Assembly: GCA_023430705.1 (NCBI GenBank) | Contig: JAEYZJ010000247.1 | Coordinates: 1-7,037, forward strand | Direction of reading: 5' to 3' | DNA: 7,037 bases | DNA from: Pseudomonadota bacterium | GTDB lineage: Bacteria; Pseudomonadota; Alphaproteobacteria; Rhizobiales; Devosiaceae | Shown here: one piece after another, positions 1 to 5,981 of the stretch | Layout of the letters: the number at the start of each line of letters is the position of its first letter | Position numbering within the stretch: position 1 is the stretch's first letter | Translations under genes and position numbers: made by a program | Notes under the pieces: model-generated | Seen by the model: the letters and a program-made list of their open reading frames with translations, nothing else | Database searches by the model: none | What the model was told of the DNA's origin: nothing

Positions 1-2
1 CC

Positions 3-815
3 TCACCGCCGATCTCCCCGGAGGCCGCCGGCAAGGAGGAAGAGCGCGGCGGCAACAGCGAGGGCGACGAGCCCGGGGGCGACCACCAGCAGTGGGCGCA
101 GCGACAGGAACTGCTGGCCGTCGCGCAGCATGAGGCCGAGGCTCGCGCCGGAGGGTGGAGCTCCGAGGCCGGCGAAGGTCAGCGTCATCTCGATGATCGT
201 AGCGACGGCGAGGAGTTCGAGCCCGATGGCGAGCAGGCGCGGCAGGAGCCCGGGCAGCACATGGCGCTGGGCGGCGGCGAGGGTTCCGAGCCCCGCAATG
301 CGGGCCGAGGTCACGTAGTCCCTGTCCCAGAGTTCGCGGATGTCGCGCGCGAGAGCGGGGACCGTGGCCGCGAGGCCCGGCAGCACGACGCCGAGGATGA
401 CGGCGAGGTGGCCGGGAGCACCGATGGCGGCAACGACGATGCCGACGGCAAACGCGGGGGCGGGAAGGCCGAGCAGACGGGTGGCGGCGCCCTCGCGGTC
501 GAGCCAGAGGGCGAAGAAGGCCGCGACGGGAAGGGCGAGCAGCAGGGTGAAGAGGCTCGCGAAGGCGGCGAAGAGGAGGCTCGCCAGCATGGCCGAAGAG
601 AGGAGCGGGACGAGGTCCCGACCGGCCGCGTCGGTGCCGAGCCAGTAGGCGCCGCCCGGTTCGGCCAGCGACGGCCCCGCGCTGCCGGCCGAGGGCGTCC
701 AGAACGGGACGGCAAGCGCGGGGAGGATGATCGCGGCGGCGAACGCCGCGCCGAGGACGAGCCGCCAGTCGGGCGCGGCCCGGGGCGCCGGAGGGAGTGC
801 GTAGCCAGCCGTCAC
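3..815 (-). CDS. ABC transporter permease, DppC/OppC-like subunit
   Basis: This is an inner-membrane permease subunit of the dipeptide/oligopeptide/nickel (DppC/OppC) ABC importer family, 270 residues and complete. The N-terminus has a first membrane segment at about residues 18-38, followed by the family motif WLGTDAAGRD at 58-67, which matches the usual LGTDxxGRD. The EAA coupling loop, which docks on the ATPase, is intact at about 166-194 (DYVTSARIAGLG, then HVLPGLLPRL). It is followed by the family's FAGLGAPP...GLML segment at about 214-230 and a last membrane helix at about 242-263. The start codon is GTG, and its first bases form a GTGA overlap with the stop of the upstream permease gene. 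A GGGAG ribosome binding site lies 8 bases before it, so translation is probably coupled. ATPase genes would be expected downstream, beyond the left edge. Substrate cannot be told from the sequence. Confidence 0.88.
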   Translation of the reverse strand: MTAGYALPPAPRAAPDWRLVLGAAFAAAIILPALAVPFWTPSAGSAGPSLAEPGGAYWLGTDAAGRDLVPLLSSAMLASLLFAAFASLFTLLLALPVAAFFALWLDREGAATRLLGLPAPAFAVGIVVAAIGAPGHLAVILGVVLPGLAATVPALARDIRELWDRDYVTSARIAGLGTLAAAQRHVLPGLLPRLLAIGLELLAVATIIEMTLTFAGLGAPPSGASLGLMLRDGQQFLSLRPLLVVAPGLVALAVAAALFLLAGGLRGDRR

Positions 816-1513
816 TGTTGCGGCTCCCGGACCGGTGGAAGCCGGATGACGGTGCTGAGCAACAGCCCGGTGGCGCCGACGAGGACGAGGACGAAGAGGC
901 CGGCCCGCAGGGTCGCCAGATCCTGCTGCTGGGCGGCGCCGAGGACGAGCCGCCCGAGCCCGGGCAGGTAGAAGACCGTCTCGACAAGCACTGTCGCGAC
1001 GAGGAGCGCCGGGAGGGTGCGGCCGACAATGGCGGGGAGCGCCACCCTGCCCCGCTCGCGCAGCGCCAGCGCCACATGGCCGGCATGGGGCAGCCCGAGC
1101 GCAAGAGCGGGAAGGAGGAGCGTCGAAAGCGCAGCGAGGGGATCGCTCCAGGGCAGGAAGCCGCTCGGCGGAAGCAGGCGCAGGAGGCCGGCGACGAGCA
1201 GCGACAGCAGCATGCCGAGCCAGAAGGGCGGCAGCAGCGCAAGGGCAGTGGCGATGCCCGCCGCGGCCGGCAGGCGCCGCAGGCCGAGGCCACCGAGGAC
1301 GGCGACGGCGAGGGCAACGAGCAGCAGCGGCAGCGTCACCGACAGGCGCTGCCAGTGGTCCGCCGATCCGAGCAGGGCGAGAAGGCGCGCGCCGAGGGCG
1401 GTACCGGGAGGCGAAGCGCCCGGGAGCAGGTCGAGGAAGACGAAGAGAAGGACAGCCGCGCCGGGCACGGCCGAGGCGAACGCAAGCGCGCGGATAAGGA
1501 CGTCGTTTCTCAT
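812..1513 (-). CDS. Short ABC transporter permease, DppB-like subunit
   Basis: This is the DppB-type partner of the DppC-like subunit encoded next to it. I chose the ATG at 1513 (233 residues) because the product then begins MRNDVLIRAL directly before the first membrane helix, as DppB proteins do. The frame stays open up to a TTG at 1561 (249 residues), with another ATG at 1540, but neither has a good ribosome binding site and the extra residues are Gly/Ser/Ala-rich. Family signatures are the LLPG after helix 1 (about 29-32) and VETVFYLPGLGRL at 177-189. DppB proteins usually have 305-340 residues. This one lacks most of the periplasmic loop after helix 1. Only about 30 residues separate LPHAGHV (141-147) from VETVF, where about 60 to 65 are normal, so the DYVxxARAKG coupling segment is missing or unrecognisable. 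No frameshift or stop is seen. It may be a working trimmed subunit or one that is decaying. Confidence 0.8.
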   Translation of the reverse strand: MRNDVLIRALAFASAVPGAAVLLFVFLDLLPGASPPGTALGARLLALLGSADHWQRLSVTLPLLLVALAVAVLGGLGLRRLPAAAGIATALALLPPFWLGMLLSLLVAGLLRLLPPSGFLPWSDPLAALSTLLLPALALGLPHAGHVALALRERGRVALPAIVGRTLPALLVATVLVETVFYLPGLGRLVLGAAQQQDLATLRAGLFVLVLVGATGLLLSTVIRLPPVREPQQ

Positions 1514-1622
1514 GCCCCCGGCGCCCCCAGCCGATCCCATGGAATAGTCCGATGCAGACAACCCTAGTGCGGATCAGGGGCCGACGGAAGCGGCTGGCGG
1601 GCCTGTGGAAAGCGGCCGCGGA

Positions 1623-4547
1623 TCAGTCGCGGACGAGGTCGGCGGGAATGACGAGCGAGAACAGGTTGCCGGCCCCGACCAGCGGATCGACGGAGAGCCG
1701 CAGGGCATTGACCGCCAGCAGCGAGCGGGTGAGCGCGAGGCCGACGCTGGAGCGCACCGGCTGCAGCACCTGGCCGTCCTTGCCGGTGCCGTCGCGGAAG
1801 ACGACGAAGCGCTCGCCGAGGTCGCGGCGCGTCTCGCCGCCGTCGCGGACGTTGACCACGACGCCGCCGTGATCCTCGCGCTGGGCGGAGAGGATGACGG
1901 TGCTGCCGACCGGGGTCTGGTCGATGGCGCTGGCGAGGAGGTTGAGAATGCCCTGGGTCAGCGAAGCGCGGTCGGCCGTTATGCGCGGCAACCGCTCGGA
2001 TACCGCGCTGCGCACGAGGACGCGCGCGTCGCTCGCCTGCCGCCGCACGCGGGCGAGGCAGCTTTCGAGCAGTTCGGCGAGGTCGATGTCGCCCGGATCG
2101 GTGGGGTAGCGCCCGCCCTTGAGACGGGCGAAATCGTCGAGTTCGTCGACGAGGTTGGCGATCTCGGTGCCGGCGGTCCTGATGTCCCGGGCATACTCGG
2201 CGTGGCGCTCGACATTGTCGCCCGAGGCCTCGATCAGCTCGGCAAAGCCGATCACCGCATTGAGCGGGCGGCGGACGCTGCGGCTGATGCGGGCGAGCAT
2301 GGAGGGCTCGACTTCGTCGGCCGGCGTGCGGGGCGGCGGCGGCACGGCGACAGCCGGGGGCTGCAGCCTGCGCAGGAAGGCGAAGTAGCCGGTGACGATC
2401 CCGGCCTGCCCCTCGGCGAACAGCGCCACCCGCAGGCCGGCGTTGACCCCGTTGAAGACGATGGCGGGACGGGCCGTCTCGGCGAAGCGGGCCGGACGCT
2501 CGAGGAAAAGCTTCAGCTCTCCCAGCTGCGAGGGATCGACGAAGGCGGCAAGCGGGCGGCCGACGACCTCGTCTTCGGTCAGCCCGAGGACGATGCGGCC
2601 ATGCAGGGACACCGACGTGACGGTACCGGCGCGGTCGGCGACGAGGAAGCCGTCGTCGACGAGTTCGGCCGCGAGGGCGGCGAAGGTGTGGACGGCGGCC
2701 TCGTGCCCGAGCCGGGTCTCGGCGGCGCTCGCCGACAGCATCAGGGCCGGACGACCGTGCCAGGTGATCGACTGCAGGCGCGCGCTGACCGGGGCGAGCG
2801 AGCCGTCGCGGCGGACAAGCCGGGTGACGGGGGCGGAGCTGTCGGCGTCCTCGGACGGAAAGATCGCGGTGAGGCCCGCGGCGCGCAGGCTCTCGATGCT
2901 CTCGTAGCCGGTGAGGTCGGTGAGGGCGCGATTGGCGAAGAGGACCTGCTGGTCGCGAAAGACCAGGATGCCGAGCGGCAGGCGATTGAGGATGAAGGTC
3001 TCGCCGGTGAGATTGATCAGCGCGCCCTCGCTCGCGGGCGGCGGCGGGGTCGTGGCGGCGGCCTCCTCGGGACGCGGCGCGGCATTCTGCTGGCCGTTCA
3101 CCCGGTCGGTGAGGATGCGGCTCAGTTCATCGAAATTGTAGCGCGAGACGCGCTCGACCGCCTCGGCATCGGGCAGAGCGGCGCGCCCGGGGTCCGCGGA
3201 TGCCGGGGCCCCGGACTCAGCCGGCTCGGACGCCGCAGTGGCGTCGGCAGCGTCGGCGGACTTGTCCCCGGCAAGCGGGACGAAGCCCCGGCCGATGACG
3301 CGCCACAGGGTCGGCGCCGGCGCGGGTTCGGCATCGGCTGTACCGATGATGGCCGCGATGGCGTCGCCGACTTCTGTCGGTTCGGCGGGTTCGGGCTGCG
3401 GGAGTTCCGGTTCCGCCGATTCGGCCTCGGTCGGTTGCGGCTCGCCGATAGGTGCGGCCTCCTCGACCGGCTCGACCCGAAGGGGCGTCTCGGCGGGCTC
3501 GGGCGGCGGGCCGGCAAAGGCCTCGTCGACGGCCGTCAGCGGCGCATAGAGCGAGGAATCATCGGCCAGCCGGTCGAACAGCGAGGAAAGCGCGCCCACA
3601 GAATCGGGGTTATGGGGGATCGGTTCGACCCAGTTCTCCTCGCCGGCAACCACCGGTTCGTCGTCGGCCTGTTCGGCCGGCGGGAGACCGAGCGGCAGCA
3701 GCGGCTCGTCAACCTCGCGAACGGGTGCGGCCGGCGCCTCGAAGCGGTTGCCAGCCCCCTCCTCGGCGCGGACCTCGGCGATGGTCGGCAGGGGCTCGCC
3801 GTGGCGCTCGAAGAGCAGCAGCATGGCGTCGTGCGGACTGGCGGTGAAGCGGGAGACGGTGACCTCGGCGCCCTCGATCTCGACGCTGCCGCCATCGGCG
3901 ACCTCGGGCAGCCCCTCGCTCTCGATGTCGGGGGCAAAGTGCGCGAGGGCATAGTCGCTGCCGCCGGCGATCTGGCCGTCCTCGTTGATGAGGAGGAAAT
4001 CGGCGCCGGGCGGCAGGATGCCGGTGGCCGCCTCGTCGGGCTGGCCGGCGTCGCGCGATCCGAGCAGTTCGGGCTCGATGGGATCGACGCCGACGATGAG
4101 CAGTCCGGTGCTGCCGTCGGGCAGGCGCAGCGGCGTGCAGGTGCAGGTGGTCGAGATGGGCCGCTCGCCGGCGAGGAACTGGATGCGGCTGAGGCTGGAG
4201 CGGTTCATCGATCCGAGGCGGATCAGGCGGGCGATCTGGCCCTTGATCGGCACGGCCTCGGGGGCGAGGCGAACGCCATGCTTCTTGATCCGGCCGTGGA
4301 AATAGCGCGCCGCGTCGTTGCGCCACAGCAGGGTTTCGCCGTCGTGCGACCACAGCCACGCCGGACGTGCGTCTGCCCAGTGCACGAGCACCAGGCGCGC
4401 CGTCGGCGATTTGATCCACTCAGCGTCCACGCCGTACTCTTTACCGTACTCGACCGGAGCCCTTTGTGGAAAAGACTCCAACTCCCCGGGCGCCGTGCTT
4501 TCAACGGAAAAGTCTGCACTTTCCCTTAAACCCGGCACTTGTGCCAT
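1623..4547 (-). CDS. Multi-PAS sensor with degenerate histidine kinase core (DivL/PdhS-like pseudo-kinase)
   Basis: This is a 974-residue protein without membrane segments or signal peptide, so probably cytoplasmic. Domains in order: a PAS-like region at about 55-155 (PAWLWSHDGETLLWRNDAA at 62-80); a second weak sensory-looking region at about 180-250; a Pro/Glu/Ala-rich acidic linker at about 275-505 containing one likely helix (FDELSRILTDRV, 472-483); a clear PAS domain at 518-610; another PAS domain at about 622-735; a DHp segment at about 750-815; and an ATPase-like region at about 825-970. The DHp segment keeps the RxPLNAVIGFAELI signature of the PleC/DivJ/PdhS group, but the phosphoacceptor position is Arg756 (S-R-S instead of S-H-E). 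In the ATPase, the second N-box Asn is Ser873, the G1 motif is D902-G-G-E-T, and G2 reads SSVGLAL. I infer a regulatory pseudo-kinase that binds a partner such as DivK, in the manner of Caulobacter DivL, where Tyr replaces His. The ATG at 4547 is the first possible start after an in-frame TAA; no Shine-Dalgarno sequence precedes it. Confidence 0.85.
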   Translation of the reverse strand: MAQVPGLRESADFSVESTAPGELESFPQRAPVEYGKEYGVDAEWIKSPTARLVLVHWADARPAWLWSHDGETLLWRNDAARYFHGRIKKHGVRLAPEAVPIKGQIARLIRLGSMNRSSLSRIQFLAGERPISTTCTCTPLRLPDGSTGLLIVGVDPIEPELLGSRDAGQPDEAATGILPPGADFLLINEDGQIAGGSDYALAHFAPDIESEGLPEVADGGSVEIEGAEVTVSRFTASPHDAMLLLFERHGEPLPTIAEVRAEEGAGNRFEAPAAPVREVDEPLLPLGLPPAEQADDEPVVAGEENWVEPIPHNPDSVGALSSLFDRLADDSSLYAPLTAVDEAFAGPPPEPAETPLRVEPVEEAAPIGEPQPTEAESAEPELPQPEPAEPTEVGDAIAAIIGTADAEPAPAPTLWRVIGRGFVPLAGDKSADAADATAASEPAESGAPASADPGRAALPDAEAVERVSRYNFDELSRILTDRVNGQQNAAPRPEEAAATTPPPPASEGALINLTGETFILNRLPLGILVFRDQQVLFANRALTDLTGYESIESLRAAGLTAIFPSEDADSSAPVTRLVRRDGSLAPVSARLQSITWHGRPALMLSASAAETRLGHEAAVHTFAALAAELVDDGFLVADRAGTVTSVSLHGRIVLGLTEDEVVGRPLAAFVDPSQLGELKLFLERPARFAETARPAIVFNGVNAGLRVALFAEGQAGIVTGYFAFLRRLQPPAVAVPPPPRTPADEVEPSMLARISRSVRRPLNAVIGFAELIEASGDNVERHAEYARDIRTAGTEIANLVDELDDFARLKGGRYPTDPGDIDLAELLESCLARVRRQASDARVLVRSAVSERLPRITADRASLTQGILNLLASAIDQTPVGSTVILSAQREDHGGVVVNVRDGGETRRDLGERFVVFRDGTGKDGQVLQPVRSSVGLALTRSLLAVNALRLSVDPLVGAGNLFSLVIPADLVRD

Positions 4548-4557
4548 TTTGGCACAA
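4534..4557. repeat. Nested inverted repeats over the sensor gene start
   Basis: An 8-base perfect inverted repeat, arms TTGTGCCA (4539-4546) and TGGCACAA (4550-4557) around TTT, covers the start codon at 4545-4547. A further GGCAC at 4534-4538 makes a second palindrome with GTGCC at 4541-4545, so there are three GGCAC/GTGCC half-sites in 24 bases. This could be an operator, or a hairpin in the sensor mRNA that limits initiation; the pattern itself is certain, the role is inferred. Confidence 0.6.
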
Positions 4558-4571
4558 TTTGCGCCCGGAAC

Positions 4572-4586
4572 TTAATCTTCTCCTAA
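4572..4586 (-). promoter_or_regulatory. CtrA-like box upstream of the sensor gene
   Basis: Read on the minus strand, the 15 bases are TTAG, seven bases, TTAA. That is one mismatch from the alphaproteobacterial CtrA site TTAA-N7-TTAA. It lies 25 to 39 bases before the ATG of the pseudo-kinase gene, in an otherwise GC-rich region. A CtrA role is inferred from the match and from the cell-cycle character of the downstream gene. The embedded AGGAG is too far from the ATG to act as its ribosome binding site. Confidence 0.4.
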
Positions 4587-4647
4587 TATCGCGCGTACCC
4601 CACCCGGTCCATATGCGCGCCGGCGTTCCAGCGGTCATTCGCTGCCG

Positions 4648-4655
4648 ATGGTTAA
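4648..4655 (-). promoter_or_regulatory. CtrA-type half-site TTAACCAT
   Basis: Read on the minus strand the octamer is TTAACCAT, which equals the first half of the extended CtrA consensus. The second TTAA is absent at the expected spacing (CAGC is there). It sits about 100 bases upstream of the pseudo-kinase ATG and about 80 bases upstream of the tRNA-His, so it could act on either. An eight-base match is weak evidence alone. Confidence 0.25.
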
Positions 4656-4689
4656 GCGGCTGATGATGCGGAAATCGATGAAATCCACG

Positions 4690-4718
4690 CTTGCCAGCGC
4701 GAGGAACTGAAACTATGT
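4690..4718 (+). promoter_or_regulatory. Sigma-70 promoter of tRNA-His
   Basis: A -35 element CTTGCC (4690-4695) and a -10 element CTATGT (4713-4718) are separated by 17 bases. Each differs by one base from the rhizobial housekeeping consensus CTTGAC / CTATAT. The predicted transcription start, around 4725, leaves a leader of about ten bases before the mature tRNA at 4736, as usual for a single tRNA gene. Confidence 0.6.
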
Positions 4719-4735
4719 TCCGCCGCGCTTGCAGG

Positions 4736-4812
4736 GCCGCCTTAGCTCAGTTGGTTAGAGCACTAGATTGTGGATCTAGGGGTCCCCCGTTCGAACCGGG
4801 GAGGCGGTACCA
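4736..4812 (+). tRNA. tRNA-His (anticodon GTG)
   Basis: The full cloverleaf can be drawn in 77 bases with CCA encoded. The acceptor arms are GCCGCCT (4736-4742) and AGGCGGT (4802-4808). The D arm uses GCTC/GAGC, the anticodon stem CTAGA/TCTAG holds loop TTGTGGA with anticodon GTG at 4770-4772, and the T arm is CCCCG-TTCGAAC-CGGGG. The first pair is G1-U72 and the discriminator is A73 (4809), so the G at 4735 cannot form the G-1:C73 pair found in most bacterial tRNA-His. Loss of G-1:C73 with A73 and U72 is known for many alphaproteobacteria, whose histidyl-tRNA synthetase has changed to match. It stands alone between divergent and convergent neighbours. Confidence 0.98.
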
Positions 4813-4817
4813 AGCTC

Positions 4818-4843
4818 AAAGGCCCGGATTTCCGGGCTTTTTT
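4818..4843 (+). terminator. Intrinsic terminator of tRNA-His
   Basis: A GC-rich stem GCCCGG (4822-4827) with CCGGGC (4832-4837), loop ATTT, is extended by an AAAG/TTTT base and runs into six T residues (4838-4843). It begins five bases after the CCA end of the tRNA. The reverse strand has only three T residues after the stem, so it should work mainly for the tRNA. Confidence 0.88.
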
Positions 4844-4879
4844 GCTTTGCAGGGCAGCACTCAAAACAGCCGACATACA

Positions 4880-4903
4880 TAGATCTGGGCGTAGATCTGG
4901 GCG
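4880..4903. repeat. 12-base tandem duplication
   Basis: The unit TAGATCTGGGCG occurs twice without a gap (4880-4891 and 4892-4903), and a partial third copy CAGATCG follows at 4905-4911. It lies in the non-coding gap between the convergent tRNA-His and dhaK. It is probably a replication-slippage duplication; no gene is affected. Confidence 0.8.
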
Positions 4904-4916
4904 CCAGATCGCGCCC
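4899..4916. repeat. Short hairpin in the gap downstream of dhaK
   Basis: GGGCGC (4899-4904) and GCGCCC (4911-4916) form a perfect 6-base stem around a 6-base loop. It lies about 80 bases after the dhaK stop, but no T-run follows on either strand, so I do not call it an intrinsic terminator. It could slow RNA decay or do nothing. Confidence 0.4.
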
Positions 4917-4954
4917 TCGCCGGTTTGCGGCCCGGCTGGCGTCCGACGCCGTCC

Positions 4955-4969
4955 CTCCCCGCGGGGGAG
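4955..4969. repeat. GC hairpin just after dhaK
   Basis: CTCCCC (4955-4960) and GGGGAG (4964-4969) pair around GCG. It begins about 30 bases beyond the dhaK stop codon, the usual place for an operon-end stem-loop, but lacks a T-tract on the minus strand. It may be a 3' stabilising structure or a Rho-dependent end; function is inferred from position only. Confidence 0.4.
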
Positions 4970-4997
4970 AGACTCGCGTCCCGCGCCGGACAGGCTG

Positions 4998-5981
4998 CTA
5001 CCAGCGCAGCGCGGCCGTGTGCACCGGCGCGTCCCACAGGGCGGTCGTATCGTCGTCGAGCAGGGTCAGGGTGATCGAGCAGCCGGCCATGTCGAGCGAG
5101 GTGACGTAGTTGCCGACGAGGGAGCGGGTGACCTCGATGCCGCGGGCGGCGAAGCGGCGGCGGGCGGCGTTGTACATCAGGTAGAGCTCCATGGCCGGGG
5201 TGGCGCCGAAGCCATTGACGAAGAGCAGCGCCCGGCGGCCGGAAATGTCGCCGAGGTCGCCGGCGATGGCCGCACACATCTCGTCGGCGATCTCGTCGGC
5301 GGACCTGAGCCTGTCGCGGCGGCGGCCAGGCTCGCCGTGGATACCGACGCCGAACTCCATCTCGTCCTCGCCGATCGCGAACATGGGCTTGCCGGCGGCC
5401 GGCACGGTGCAGGAGGTGAGGGCCACGCCCATGGACCGGGTGGCGGCGTTGACGCGATCGCCGAGCGCCTTGAGGGCGGCGAGGTCCCGGCCCGCTTCGG
5501 CGGCGGCGCCGACGATCTTTTCGACCACGAGCGTGCCGGCGACACCGCGGCGGCCGGTGGTATAGAGCGAATCCTCGACGGCGACGTCGTCGTTGATGAG
5601 GACGCGCTCGACCGGCCCCGACATCATCTCGGCGGCCATCTCGAAGTTCATCACGTCACCCTCGTAGTTCTTGACGATGAGCAGGATGCCGGCGCCGCCA
5701 TCCACCGCTTCGGCGGCGGCCAGCATCTGGTCGGGGGTGGGCGAGGTGAAGACCTGCCCCGGGCAGGCGGCATCGAGCATGCCGGTGCCGACGAGGCCGG
5801 CATGGAGCGGCTCGTGGCCCGTGCCGCCACCGGAGATCAGCGCCACCTTGCCGGGGCTGAGCGTACGGCGGCGGACGAACTTGTGGTCCTCGCCCAGCAC
5901 CAGGATGTCGGCGTGCGCGGCGGCCAGCCCGTCGAGGCTCTCGGTGAGAATGGTGTCGACACCGTTCATCAGCTTCTTCAT
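4998..5981 (-). CDS. dhaK: Dihydroxyacetone kinase, substrate-binding subunit DhaK
   Basis: DhaK binds dihydroxyacetone as a hemiaminal on a histidine; ADP-bound DhaL, recharged by DhaM of the PTS, then transfers phosphate to give dihydroxyacetone phosphate for glycolysis. The protein has 327 residues, complete, close to the family's 330-356. Visible signatures are GGGTGHEPLHAG with His56, NYEGDVMNF with Asp109 (same number as the E. coli catalytic Asp), GRRGVAGT at 143-150, GVGIHGEPG with His215 (equivalent to E. coli His218, the substrate-binding residue), and the family ending WDAP...ALRW. A single-domain DhaK of this kind belongs to PTS-type kinases, not to the fused ATP-dependent enzymes, which fits the PTS gene upstream. 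The ATG at 5981 overlaps the preceding stop as ATGA and has GGGGAG 9 bases before it. It is the last gene of the operon; no dhaL follows it. Confidence 0.96.
   Translation of the reverse strand: MKKLMNGVDTILTESLDGLAAAHADILVLGEDHKFVRRRTLSPGKVALISGGGTGHEPLHAGLVGTGMLDAACPGQVFTSPTPDQMLAAAEAVDGGAGILLIVKNYEGDVMNFEMAAEMMSGPVERVLINDDVAVEDSLYTTGRRGVAGTLVVEKIVGAAAEAGRDLAALKALGDRVNAATRSMGVALTSCTVPAAGKPMFAIGEDEMEFGVGIHGEPGRRRDRLRSADEIADEMCAAIAGDLGDISGRRALLFVNGFGATPAMELYLMYNAARRRFAARGIEVTRSLVGNYVTSLDMAGCSITLTLLDDDTTALWDAPVHTAALRW

Noticed and set aside
261..1567. Plus-strand open frames opposite the two permeases
   Set aside because: They are Glu/Arg/Gly-rich shadows without domains, while the minus frames show membrane helices and permease motifs.
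1514..1622. Terminator or promoter between the sensor gene and the permeases
   Set aside because: I found no stem with a T-run and no spaced -35/-10 pair on the minus strand; the NotI-like GCGGCCGC at 1612-1619 is a simple GC palindrome. Read-through from the sensor gene remains possible.
1605..4529. A 974-codon open frame on the plus strand opposite the sensor gene
   Set aside because: Its composition (Gly, Asp, Glu, Arg-rich with no domain) is the usual mirror of a GC-rich gene read on the opposite strand; the minus frame has PAS and kinase motifs, so the plus frame is an artefact of few stop codons.
4549..4565. Possible sigma-54 promoter (TGGCAC followed by TTTGC)
   Set aside because: The GG and GC pair are 8 bases apart where 10 are needed; taking the next GC loses the TT before it. 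The TGGCAC word is better explained by the inverted repeat.
4880..4916. CRISPR or attachment-site repeat next to the tRNA
   Set aside because: Only two 12-base units stand in direct tandem with no spacer, they do not match the tRNA 3' end, and no integrase is nearby.
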